A DNA stretch of 64,000 bases. Source: Siphonodentalium dalli. Lineage: Eukaryota; Mollusca; Scaphopoda; Gadilida; Siphonodentaliidae. Under the pieces are notes generated by a model that saw nothing but the letters and a program-made list of their open reading frames with translations, did not search any database and was not told the origin of the DNA. Of this stretch, positions 43,703 to 55,524 are shown piece by piece; within the stretch, counting starts at the first letter, position 1, and every line of letters starts with the position of its first letter. The position numbers were made by a program, and so were the translations under genes. The DNA is taken from assembly GCA_032622095.1 (NCBI GenBank), contig CP136066.1, positions 229,096,961 through 229,160,960 on the forward strand. The letters run 5' to 3'.

Positions 43703-46700
43703 CGAGCGATAACGTTTGCGTAAATACGAAATTGTGAGTGTTGGTTTGTAACCGGGATTTCTGAGAAGCATTATGCCTATAACTACCCCCCCCCTAAGGC
43801 CTGACCTAAGTGTCATACATACATACTATAACAATGATGTTGTAAGAGCTCCAATAAATCTGCCCGCATAGGCAAGCACTCAATGTTCCCGTATAACTCT
43901 GCAGATGCATGCTAATAACGTTGAATGGGGAACAGACGCTCTTTATAGAGATGCGTCAAAAACAAACGCTCATTAAATAATCACTTGATTAACCCACGCC
44001 GTGCCTTTGCGGTGATTTGAGATTGGAGAACTGGTGCTCTGAGCTTCTCTAAACCGCGACCACGGTCGTGTCGGTGGGATTTGACACTTACATAGGAAGT
44101 TTGAGCTCAATATGTACACGCGTTTTGGATTCTATGAAGTACCCACACACATATATACACACATATATATATACGGAGTTCTCAAAATATATAGTATAGA
44201 CTAGCAGGGTAACCCGCCACTGGCGTGGTTGGTCAGAAACATGACATTTTTGTAATTATTATTAATTTAATGTTTTTAAAATTAAATTTATGTTTTTGTT
44301 TTTCAATGAGTTAATTGTGCCTTTTTCTGGCGGAAAAATTAACCCGATGAACCCCCCCCCCATTCATATGAACGACAGACAACGCATTCTTTGTTTTTCA
44401 ATGAGTTAATTCTTGGTACCCGTCCTAAACTTCTCCGTTCCTAGGAACAACAGACTTTTTAATCAAGAGAAATTATGATACCCGTCCCTAAAATTGAGTT
44501 AATTCATGGTACCCGTCTTCCCGAAAAGAGCGGACAGTCAATTAATCCCGTCGTGAAATCTCTGTGCATAATAATTCGAGCGATAGCGTTGCGTTGAATT
44601 GTAAACAAACGCTGCTTAGATCAATTCTGCCTTTTTAATCGAGATAATTGCATTTCGTCGCGCATCCGTATTTCGGACGCATGGGGTCAGTCGTTTAGCC
44701 ACGTCCATTGCAATAAAGAGCGTTCATCCTTAACACCTCCGAATATGGTCAATATAAAGATCGTTGATGCGTTTAACCCCCAAATTGGCGTTTGCGGTGA
44801 TTTTGATGATTGGGAAGGGAGAAGATGTGCTATGAGCTTCTCCAAAACGCGACCACGCCGGTGTCCGTGGGATTTTACACTTATATACGAAATCTGAGCT
44901 CAATCTGTACACACGTTTTCGATTCTATGAAGTACCCACATACACATATACATACGGAAGTCTCAAATTATATAGTAGACTAGCAGGTTAGCCCGCCACT
45001 GGCGTGGTTGGTCAGAAACATGACATTATTTTAATTATTTATTTTTATTATATTTTAAATTTTGTTTTTAATATTTATTTTGTTTTAATTTTTTAATATT
45101 AATTTAATGTTTTTTAAATTTAATTTAGGTTTTTTTTAATTTTTTATTATTTATTTAATTTTTATACTTTTTTATAATTTAATTGTTTTTTTTTATTTTT
45201 AAAGTTTTTTAATTTTAATTTGTTTTAATTAATTTTTTTTAATTATTTTTTGTTTCTGGCGGAAAAATTGACCTGATGAAATCCCCCTTTCTTAGGAATA
45301 TATTCATGGTACCCGCGTGAAATCTCTCTGCATAATATTTCGAGCGATAAGTTTGTGTTGAATTGTAAACAAACGCTTCTTAGATCAATTTTGCCTTTTT
45401 AATCGAGATAATTGCATGTCGTCCCGCATCCGTATTTCGGACGCATGGGGCTATTTGTTTAGCAACGTCGATTGCAATAAAGAACGTTCGTCGTTAACAA
45501 CTCCGTATATGGTCAATATAAAGATCGTTGATGCCTCAACCCCCCAAAGTGGCGTTTGCAGTGATTTTGATGATTGTGAGTGGAGAATCTGTGGTCAGAG
45601 CTTGTCCAAAATGCGACGTCGACGATCCCCGTGGGTTTTTACCCTTTGTACCCACATATATACACACATATATACACACATATATAAGGAAGTCTCAAAT
45701 TATATAGTAGACAAGCAGGTTAGCCCGCCACTGGCGTGGTTCGTCAGAAACATGACATTTTTTAAATTATTTTAATATTTATTTAATTTTTTGGCTTTTT
45801 TATAATTTAATAGTTTTTTTATTTTTAAATTTTTTTAATTTTAAATTGTTTTAATAAATTGTTTTGTTTCTGGTGGAAAAATTTACCCGATGAAATCCCC
45901 CCTTCCTAGGAACGACAGAAAACGCATTCTTTTTTTTTCCTTTTTTTTTAACCTTCCCGTACCCGTCCTAATGTCATGAAATCTCTCTGCATAATATTTC
46001 GAGCTATAACATTGCATTGCATTGAAAACAAACGCTTCCCGTCGTGAAATCTCTCTACGATAACATGGCATTGAATTGAAAACAAACGCTTCCCGTGTCG
46101 TGAAATCTCTGGGCATAATAATTCGAGCGATAACATTGCAATGAATTGAAAACAAACGCTTTCCGTTTTGAAATCTCTCTGCCAGACTCCCGTCATACAG
46201 ATAAGTAGATAGCGAAAACGACGCTCTTTATATAGACACTGCGGAAAACGAACGCTATAAACGCTATAAACCCCGAAGTGCCGATTGTGGTGATTTTTAT
46301 GATTGGGAAGGGAGAAACGGCGGTCTGAGCTTCTCCAAAACGTGACCACGGCGGTGTCCGTGGGATTTTACACTTATATACGAAATGTGAGCTCAATCCG
46401 TCCACGCGTTTCCGATTCTATGAAGTACACATATACACACATATATATATACGGAAGTCTCAAAATATATAGTATAGACTAGCAGGTTAGCCCGCCACTG
46501 GCGTGGTTGGTCAGAAACATGACATTGTTTTGAATTATTATTTTTTTTTTTGAATTTTTTAATATGTTTTTTGAATTTTTTAATGTTTTTTTATTTAAAT
46601 TTTATTAATTATTTTTAATTTTTTTTTAATTTTAAATTGTTTAAATGAATTTTTTGTTTCTGGCGGAAAAATTGACCCGATGAAATCCCCCCTTCCTAGG

Positions 46701-47239
46701 AACGACAGACAACGCATTGTTTGTTTTTCAATGAGATAATTCATGGTACCCGTCCTAAACATCCCCGTTTCTAGATTAGTCCCCGAATTGACCCGATGAA
46801 ATCCCCCCTTCCTAGGAATGACAGACAAAGAGCGGAAGCCAATTAATCCCGTCGTAAAATCTCTCTGCATAATATTTCGAGCGATAGCGTTGCGTTGAAT
46901 TGTCGCGCATCCGTATTTCGGACGCATGGGCTCAGTCGTTTAGCCACGTCCATTGCAATAAAGAGCGTTCATCCTTAACACCTCCGAATATGGTCAATAT
47001 AAAGATCGTTGATGCCTTAACCCCCGAAGTGGCGTTTGCGGTGATTTTGATGACTGAGAAGGGAGAATAGGTGCTCTGAGCTTCTCCAAAATGCGACCAC
47101 GACGGTGTCCGTCGGATTTTACACCTATATACGAAATTTGAGCTCAATCTGTACACGCGTTTTCGATTCTATGAAGTACCCACATATATACACACACATA
47201 TACACATATATATACGGAGTTCTCAAATTATATAGTAGA
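40873..47239 (-). mobile_element. Head-to-tail tandem array of seven non-autonomous Helitron copies
   Basis: Each copy, read on the minus strand, starts TCTACTATATATTTTGAGA (or a close variant) and ends in a GCCAGTGGCGGGCTAACCTG hairpin region plus CTAG. Copies on +: 40,873-41,637, 41,638-42,917, 42,918-44,200, 44,201-44,979, 44,980-45,711, 45,712-46,478 (CTAG mutated to CAAG) and 46,479-47,239. The 3' CTAG of one touches the 5' TC of the next with no spacer. Lengths fall in two classes, about 730-780 and 1,280 bases. The outer left flank is T on the minus strand, as expected. No Rep/helicase gene is present. Confidence 0.85.
43637..43699. repeat. (CA)n(TA)n microsatellite in Helitron copy 3
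   Basis: CACACACA followed by TATATATA runs of about 60 bases in total. It is an expansion of the short CACATATATA tract present near the 5' end of every copy. Confidence 0.95.
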
Positions 47240-47249
47240 CGATAACAAC

Positions 47250-47579
47250 TCTCCACCAATGGAGTACAATGAAGATATATATATATATATTCTTCAATAA
47301 TGTGCATGATACTTTCAAGCTTGTGTCGAATATTGTAGTGGAAAATAGATACTGTTAGCACATCTCTGGTCCTGGGTTTAAATGGATGTTGCCTGATATC
47401 AGTAACAATAGAGATAACGAAAGAGCGGATACCATGACATGTCTCAAGTTAAAGTGTTTTATCCTTAGGCCACATCGTGGCCGACACACGTTTGTTTTCG
47501 GTAATATATGGCGGCCGCGGTTCAAGCAATTGTAAAATTTGCCAACTGCCTCTCTATGCATTGTTATTTCAGCTACCAT
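47250..47579 (-). pseudogene. CR1-like LINE ORF2 N-terminus with 2A-like NPGP motif
   Basis: The minus-strand frame ends LSLLLLISGNIHLNPGPEMC and then a stop; in the next frame it continues as SIFHYNIRHKLESIMHIIEE, the beginning of an apurinic endonuclease domain. A hydrophobic run plus (G/S)-D-(I/V)-E-x-NPGP at the N-terminus is known for CR1-type LINEs, where it acts as a 2A-like ribosome-skipping or signal sequence. Here N replaces D and H replaces E before LNPGP, so activity is doubtful. NPGP is encoded at 47,367-47,378. A further frame upstream (47,569-47,766) may be its leader. Confidence 0.6.
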
Positions 47580-49099
47580 GGGCTATTTCACTGATAACAA
47601 GTTTGGACTCTCTGGCAGTGGCTATCATTTGGGGTATGTCAGTATTCTCATCAGTTAGACATGGATCAGTCTCAGATACATAGTGTAGGTTTGGTGAAGC
47701 ATTTATAAGTGCACATAACAAGCATACAAGTTTCAATGGAATGATTTGGGTTTCGGGCGAGGGCATATCTTCGTATAGGGTACTTGGGATATGTGTTTTA
47801 AATTAAATGGGGGACCCGCTACTCTTGGGTGTGTGTGTGTGGGGGTTGTGGTTGTTGTACCTAAATCACCCAGCCGATGACATTGGCAAGCCATGCAGAC
47901 CTAGGTGTAGAATCCGAATCCCATCAAACCTACACAACTTAGCAATGTCACTGTCTGAATAATGTCACTGGGTAACCGCCTTAATTTTTGACCTACTGTT
48001 CGCGTCCAGAAACGGGTCGAGCACCAGGTGGGTCCTGGTGCACGTCGTGATGAGAATCAGTATTCAGCGGTGATATTATTGCAGGAGCACTTAAGTTTTC
48101 GCAAGTTTTCCTCGATGTTTATGGAAAATGGGTGTCAGTTGATGTTCAAGATGGAAAGAAGGAATAATTTATTATTTAAACCATTCCAGCAGTACGGATG
48201 CATGATAAGTATGTATCCCGACTCGTCGCACATGCTTCTGAGTTTGGTAGTTGTTTTGGGACAGGGTCGTCATATGAAAATATGTAGTTCACACTGTTGC
48301 AATTTAATAATACGATTTAGGGGGGTGGGACACTTGGACTTATGTGGCCGGATGGGTTTGACCGTTGCTTGGTTTTCTCGAAACAATGCAGTAGTGGATG
48401 TCGAGTGGGGTAGATGTCGAGTGGGTGGGGGCTTCGTTTGGGGTACTGTAGTGCATGTAACTCAGGGTGACTCATGGTGCCACTGGAACGGAATCAGAAT
48501 TTAGGTAGTCAGGCAGAATTAACGATCATGAGACCTCAGTTGGTATGTGATATAGTGACAGTTGTTTGTAAAGTTGTTCAATTTCTTAGTGTATTGTCTT
48601 TTAATTTATATAATGTTGGACATTTTCGAATTAGTTGCGAAAAGAAAGGGATTATTACACAAAGTCGATAGTGATATTTGTTTTTGTTTTGTGTTTTGTT
48701 TTTAATTAATTAATTTATTCGTTCAAATTTTCTTTTCATATATTATATTACAGTGCACACTTATTTAGTTGGCTTGATTTATTAATACATATGTAGGGTA
48801 GTTTTGCGTGGATCTCCAAAATAATAAGACAATATTAAGGGAACAGAATAAGGTCACGTGATCCTCAATTCGCATGATTAGGTAAACTTGGTTTAGAGGT
48901 GGGGGAAATACATGTATGCATTAGTTGGTGTCAATGTGCTTTTTGTGGTGTTTCGGTTCCATCCCAAGGGGTGGTGGTATAATATGTGGTGAGCATATGT
49001 AATTGTATAGTAGGAATAAATCAACATAGTATAGATTATTATGGGTGACAAGAAAAGTCTGGCACAAAATACAGAGAATACACATATTAATAACATGCA
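47580..49099. other. No gene recognised
   Basis: A GT-rich run near 47,828-47,845. An open frame at 48,028-48,504 (158 codons, +) has no domain, low-complexity GGG-rich coding and no neighbours in support; I do not call it. The rest is AT-rich. Confidence 0.45.
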
Positions 49100-49632
49100 G
49101 ATTATATGCCGATGACACCGTTATTCTTGCAGAATGAACGAAGGATATGAGAAGAAACATGAAAATATTTTTGGATTATTGCTCATTATTGAGACTGACT
49201 ATAAATACTCCGAAAAGCAAAATGATGGTGTTTGGGTCGGGTAGGAAGCCGCGCACTCGACTAAATGTGATGGACACGAGATTGAAATTGTAAATGAATT
49301 TACCTACCTTTGAATTCCTATTACCAAACCTAATCATTTTAGTAAAGCCTGTAAATATATGCTCTCGAAGGCAACTCGGGCAATGTATAGTTTAATTTAC
49401 AAATCAAGAGAATTTTGTATACCTATACTACAGGAAATAGAACTTTTCTCCAAAGCCGTTAAACCGATTCTCTTATATGGATGTGAGATTTTGGGCTACC
49501 AAGACACACATGAACTTGAGCGACTGCAAATTAAATACTTGAAGTTTATTTTGAATTTGAAATTGAGCACACCAGATTTCATGATGTATGGAGAAACAGG
49601 CGTTTGTCCCCTCCGGGTAGATATTGATAATA
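49100..49632 (+). pseudogene. LINE RT C-terminal half (left part of a split copy)
   Basis: It starts at the catalytic LYADDTVILAE (followed by TGA). KSKMMVFGSG, YMLSKATRAMYSLIYKSREF and KPILLYGCEILGYQDTHELE follow, and it ends in GETGVCPLRVDIDN. The reading continues at 53,319, on the far side of an inserted LINE. The N-terminal two thirds are missing. Confidence 0.82.
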
Positions 49633-52600
49633 TATATAATCCTTTATTTCCTCCATGTAACGGAGAGCTTAGGATAAATTTTGACAAATAACGATACAAA
49701 TGAACAATAACACAAGAAAGAATACATCATGTGAGTATGTACAGTAAGTCAATCATAGAAGGACATTCATGATAATTATATATACGGTTTTCATTTTATC
49801 AATTATGCAATAATATATTGTCATAATTCAGGCACAAGTGTATAGACGACGTACCTGTTTAGCACGAAAGTATGGGGTTTCGGGATATTGGGATAAGATG
49901 CAATAAGATGCTATATTGACAGAACTAAAACGATGATACGCACCATAATATATTGTGGTTGGGATACTCTGACGGGGTGCATGCATTTTTTGCTCTACAT
50001 TGCTATAATACAATCATGGAATAACAGGTAAGATATCATCAGATGCCCGGAGAGAAGCTCGTGATAATTATTCCACATGCGGAGCGTACTCCTTGTTATA
50101 AATATAATAAATTTGTTAATATCTGTTATTTTTTCCCGAACATGTGGTGGGATGCATGACAGAAATATCATCATCTGTTCGTAGGTGGTGAGCTTGTCGA
50201 TTTCTATGAAGCAATGGATGTCAAAATGTTCAAGAAGTTTGAACCACATGTCATTCCATGTCGCAGATATTTCTGGACAAACAATGATGCTGTGTTCAAC
50301 TTTGTTGCTGTATTGTTTATTAGAGAGCATACACTTTCCGTTTTCGGGAATCACGGATTTTGCAAAGAGCTCCGCTATTTCAAGGAATTGAACTTTGTAT
50401 TGTGGATAAGCTCTACATCTGAACCATAACGGCGAAACAGCCAGTGAGCTGTAGCTATCTGAAAAGTGTTGAAGTGAACTTTCTCTATGAAGACGCGCTT
50501 TCCATGCCGCTTCCTGGAAGTGTGATACTCCCTGGCAGACTAGCTGCTTCCATGCTTCATTCGATCGGAAATTCTCGTTTTCAGCGAAGGCAATTAAATG
50601 TGATTTGAGATCGTATTTCTCCAAGATTAAAATTATATCTGATATAAATGAATACTCGCTTAAGGCGTCCCCTCTGATGGCAGTGTCTAAACGACACGTG
50701 AAAATTTCTTTTGAAGATTTTATCAGGGATGTTCTACAAAGACTTCCGCGTAGCACGAGTTTGCGTTTGTCAACGATGGCCGTAATGGGGAATGTGCCTA
50801 GGAGGCCCAGTACAACATCAGTTCGGGTCCTATATGGGAGCCCTTGAATTTGTTTTAGGAAAAATCTATGGGTTTTTTTCCAATGAATTTTCGTTCGTTG
50901 TGGATATGCCGCAAAGAAATTCGCTCCCAAATAGGCCTCTTGGTAAGACAATTGTGTTATATAACAAGTTTGAACTAAGTGGAGTTATTCCCCCAGCATA
51001 CATACCCGCATTGCTCAGCATGAACTATGATGCTCAAAGTTTCTGGCAAATGTGATTATTGAGGTTGTTCATCTGATCCTTGTTATTGAGGGGAATACCA
51101 AGATGCGTAACTTGCTTCGACTCATGGATAGGTTTTCCATTTATAAGCCACAATTTTGTACTTCGATATGTTTGAACTTATGTGCGCTCATTGAACACTA
51201 TTATTTTACATTTGTATTGGTTATATTTGAATCTCCATTTGTGGCTGAATGTACTACATATGTTACACAATAGACCAGGAGCGGTTAAAGTCAGTAGAGT
51301 CATGTCATCTGCTTGGGTTGGTGAGGCACAAAATGAGGGACCAAAGCGCAAGCCAAGTTTGCTCTGTTCAAGAGTGTGTAAAAGGTCGTCAATGAATATC
51401 ATGTAGAACAGATGGGACAAGATAATACCATGTCTTGTTCCCTGTTGTATTTCGAAAAGGCGAGAAACACAGCCATTGAACCGGACAGAGCACTTTAGTC
51501 CACAATAGAGGGAGTTGATGATGTGCCATATTTTCCCTTGGAAGCCACGCTGATATAGTTTGAGAAGAAGTCCGTTAGTCCAAACCGTATCAAAGGCTTT
51601 ATAGACATCTAAGAAACAGCCAAATAGGGTACTATGATTTTCGGCTGTGAACGATATTGACTCATGTATTATTAAACGATGAGTTCAAACAGCTAATTCC
51701 TTTTTGGAAACCATGTTGAAGAGGGTGCACTTTCATGAGTTGGGGGAATTGGTTTCAATGCGCACGAGTATTATTTTCTCAAATATCTTGTATGGGATAG
51801 AAAGTAATGTGATGGCGCGGTAACTGTCAAACTGCTTTTTTTGGGTTTGTTTCCTCCTGTATATAGAGGAATTATTATGACGACTTTTGCTCGTGCGGGT
51901 ACGTGATTGATTTCCAGCATTTTCGACAAAAGCCTAACTATTTAGAGCTGGAGGAAATCACCACCATGTACAATGTGCTCATAACACAATGAATCGAATC
52001 CGGGAGCTTTGCCTTTTTAGGCGGATTTCAGTACGTTTTTAAGTTCTTCTAAAGAAATTTCATGGCATAGTTCGGTATCAAGGTCTGATATTTCGAGTAA
52101 CTGCAATAGTTCTTCGACTTGATTATCGACAGATGTATGGTGGTTTTCGTCGAAGTCATCGCTGACTAATGGGGAATAGAGGTTTTCAAAGTAAGATGCC
52201 CATGCTTGTATTGCGTCACTTGGTTCTCTTAGACTGGAACTATTTACTTCAAATAGATAATTTGACGTGATACCTCTATCAGAGCGTCTTTTATTGAAGG
52301 TTCTAAAAAAGGCGATAATATCCATTTCTTCTAATATATCAAGTCGATCATCAAGCTGTTGGATGTGTTTTTAATTTTATTTCCGAAATTCACGACGAAA
52401 TAAACATTTAGATTCCTTGTATGCTCGGTATGCAGGGTGTGACTGATCTCGAGGTCTGGCATAAGAAATTCACTCACGTCGCCTCAGAACCATTTCGTTA
52501 TGGAGCTCCTTCAGAACATCATTCCAAAATGGTCTGAGGTGACGATTGAATTTCTTGGGTGGAATTGATATACGAGCTGCTTCTGATACAATTATGACTA

Positions 52601-53318
52601 TTACGTTGTAATAAGCATCTATTTCGTTTGTGTTACTAATTGTACGAAATTCTAAGTTGTGTATATAGAGCTGACATGCATCTATGGAATCTGCGGAACG
52701 AATGGCTCGTTTCCAGTCTATCTTTTGCATTGATGTAGTTCTACTTGTGGACGTTGCAATATCATATAGGAGTTTCAAAAATATTTTTGTCGTGCGTACC
52801 CGATGAATACGCGTTTCTATTCTGCTCGTTTGAATTGCTGGTATGTGGTGTTGTGTCACGATGTGGATAACTAGAGTTATTGCTCTTTGGTCGGTTATTG
52901 TACTCGTCGTCATCATCAGAGATCACACTGTAAATATCACCATTTTGGGTATGTGGATCGGGATATGACTTTCGAGTCATATTACGGAATTCTTCTCTTA
53001 GTTCATCTAGCGCATGGTACTTGTATGTGAAGAGCTCGTCGTCCGAATGTGGATTTTGTTGAGATGACTGGGCATCGACACACACTTGAACAGCTTCCAG
53101 CATTTCGTTACGGAATTCATCTAGATGACAACACAAACATCGACCAAACTCAATTATAGTTTCTTTAAGTGAGTCGAAGTGTTCAGGTTCTTGGAAATCA
53201 GTCTTGTCTGCCATGCGTCTGTAGTTGTCCTTCAGTGTACCAATTGAACCAATATTTCGATTCACTGTTTTAACTAACCCTTGTGCTTTATCAATTGTTT
53301 CTGCTATATCGCTTCCCA
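49633..53318 (-). mobile_element. 5'-truncated LINE inserted on the minus strand with 45-bp target duplication
   Basis: The direct repeat 49,588-49,632 / 53,319-53,363 (ATGGAGAAACAGGCGTTTGT..., one mismatch) flanks it. Minus-strand content in order: an acidic/coiled-coil-like frame (53,319-52,762; FDSLKETIIEFGRCL), an endonuclease-RT linker PPKKFNRHLRPFWNDVLKEL near 52,555, an RT with a deletion-rich middle, QADDMTLLTLTAPG near 51,310, and a long C-terminal frame 50,951-49,995 (DVVLGLLGTFPITAIVDKRK, then a CMLSNKQYSNKVEHSIIVC zinc-like knuckle). The 3' end has no poly(A), only a TATATAATCC-type tail. Confidence 0.82.
49995..50951 (-). pseudogene. LINE C-terminal domain, intact frame of 318 codons
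   Basis: The best-preserved part of the inserted LINE. It begins SYQEAYLGANFFAAYP and includes the block FFLKQIQGLPYRTRTD, DKRKLVLRGSLCR and a Cys/His region near the end. The same domain order is seen at 39,617-40,516, so both LINEs belong to one family. The function of this domain is not known to me. It likely binds RNA or DNA like other LINE C-termini. Confidence 0.75.
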
Positions 53319-53319
53319 A
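52762..53319 (-). pseudogene. ORF1-like or N-terminal fragment of the inserted LINE
   Basis: A 185-codon frame (start near 53,319, TTG) with acidic and Ser/Asn-rich composition, containing GSDIAETIDKAQGLVK and ending SSGTHDKNIFETPI. It lacks the zinc knuckles of typical ORF1 proteins. It lies directly before the endonuclease-RT linker, so the endonuclease is deleted. It touches the target duplication at its 5' end, as expected for a 5'-truncated insertion. Confidence 0.5.
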
Positions 53320-53440
53320 TGGAGAAACAGGCGTTTGTCCCCTCCGTGTAGATATTGATAATAGGATGATAACCTACTGGGCAAATGTTGTTAATGCAGG
53401 AGAAAAAACGGAATGTTATATTCGTACTTATTACGCTTGT
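53319..53440 (+). pseudogene. Right part of the split LINE (continuation of 49,100-49,632)
   Basis: It restarts with GETGVCPLRVDIDN inside the target duplication and continues as RMITYWANVVNAGEKT, the expected next block of that LINE C-terminus, before decaying. Confidence 0.75.
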
Positions 53441-55524
53441 TAAGAAATATGACATGTATGCACCCATGGATATCGCACGTTGAAAACATTTTACTGAAAA
53501 CTGATCATTATTACCTGTGGGACATACAAGTGTCGGAACGTATTGAATCATTTTATTGAGAGAATCCGTTAAAAGTTCGTTAGTCACACATTATATAACA
53601 GATTGGCACAAACGAGTAAATTTCATGAGTAAATGTTCTTTATATAAGGTTTTCAAAACCGATTTTAGAGCCAAACGTTATTTAAATACAGGCAATTCTT
53701 TATGGATTGGCCATTTATAAATAATGAACAATGGGAACACAAAAAGGCCATTAATATATGGTCAATCTCAACCACAGTGGGTTTCGACTTTTGAATCCCG
53801 ATTTACCAAAAAACTCTCTCCTGGCTCTAAATGTGGACCTATCTTAAAATGTTAAGTATCAAACTGTTTGAAATATTGTACTGCTTTAACCAGCAACGGG
53901 TTCGCAGGTTCGTTATCAACGCGTTGCCAGTATTCCACCAGACTTCAGATTTCTGAATAAGGACACGCAAAACGCACTTTATTGTAAACTAGCCTACCGG
54001 GCACATTTAGTACCCAGTCTGCTCGTTTGACACGGCAAAATGTTCACAATGACCTACTGCTTCAAGAAACATGCGCTATGTTCTTATATGTGAATATTAT
54101 TTGGACATATTGGACCTGGGGCATGTCATCCTATCGACATTTAGGTTTTTTTTGTGTATGAAATGAAATTATATGTGAATACTATTTGGACATATAGGGC
54201 CTGAGTCATCCTATCGACATTTAAGTTTTTTGGGTTTTTTTTTGTGAAATGAAAATGCATTTTTCACGGACTCATAACTCCGCAAATTGATGTCGCAAAA
54301 AGGCAATATAAGCTGCCACTGCCTAAATCATTTTGCAGCCTCTCATTGCAAATAGAGGACTCTTAGTACATTTACATAAGTATATTTCTTCATTGCAATT
54401 TGGCTTTTTGGATGAAAACTAAAAATCAATAAGTCCATACATTGGGGACAATTTGATTGACATATAAAGCAGAAATATAGCTTGGACCAACTCATAGTGT
54501 CACAGAACCATTACCTCAATCATGTATATGTACATTATTACCACACATCATATTTATGATGATTGAATAGCAGTGCATTAGTCCAAGTGTTCGTTACTAG
54601 TAGTCCGATGGGTTCGATTGTCAAGAAGTTCGATAGTTGAATAGTCCAAAGGATGGATGGTACCCATGTTGAGAGTATCGATTACTGTCATACATACTTA
54701 TTTACTTGAGACATAACATGTATTGTCGATATACATGTACACAATGCATGTTTTATCCAATTGATATTTTACGAATACATCTACTCACAAGCCACTGGAG
54801 AGAAATACAATAATACCAATATAGACTATACCAGTGACTGGTATAGTATATATTGGTATTTCAGTTTTTTCCCCTCAGGGGCCTGTGCATGTAGATGTAC
54901 TGATAGCTGCTTCGGGGAAGATGTTTTGTGTATAAATGGGTGTTTACTATGTTACCTAACTGTCGCTATGAACCGTGCATGAAGATTACAAATTGGGAGA
55001 CGTTAGACCCTAAAATAACTAAACCGTCAGACTATTAGTAAATACTCTGGCTATCAGATTATCTGACTAATGCATCCCGGAAATGTACACATAGATACCA
55101 CCCTGTTAACGCATACAGAACTCTATTTTATTAAGACATTATTGAGTTTTAAACTGCATCCACATGCCTAGCTTATAGCGCCCCTTTATTTCCAGATTGT
55201 CAGTAAATGGTAGATGTCTTATGCTGATCATGTGAGCCAGTAAATGTCTAGTTGTCTTCAAAACTAACCACTGGAATACTGTAGTTCAGCAAGGAATACA
55301 ATTTTCTCAGACTCGCAGTTTTATTTTTGGCATTGTTCGACAAAGTTGTCGTATGTAGTCTCCATGATGGTGTCACCCCCTTTTAGTATGGACGATTTAT
55401 GTCGTTTTCAGGCGGTACTGTTAATTTGGATTCATGTGCAGAGTTTAACAAATATTCATGCTTTAGCTAAAACGCCAATTCGCAGCACAATATTAAATTT
55501 GTTTTTATTAGTTTTCAGCCGAAT
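53441..55524. other. No gene; small repeats only
   Basis: A direct repeat of about 70 bases (54,094-54,165 and 54,171-54,236, containing TTTGGACATATNGG and CATCCTATCGACATTTA) and a perfect-looking hairpin at 54,812-54,860. The rest is AT-rich and unassigned. Confidence 0.55.
54812..54860. repeat. Long hairpin
   Basis: 22-base arms (AATACCAATATAGACTATAC... and its complement) pair with about one mismatch around GTGAC. It is isolated, with no gene adjoining. Confidence 0.85.

Noticed and set aside
43466-43816. Protein with Tyr-Ile/Cys-Val runs in the Helitron array
   Set aside because: Translation of the CA/TA microsatellite.
48028-48504. 158-codon gene on +
   Set aside because: No domain, odd composition, no supporting neighbours; likely chance in GT-rich DNA.
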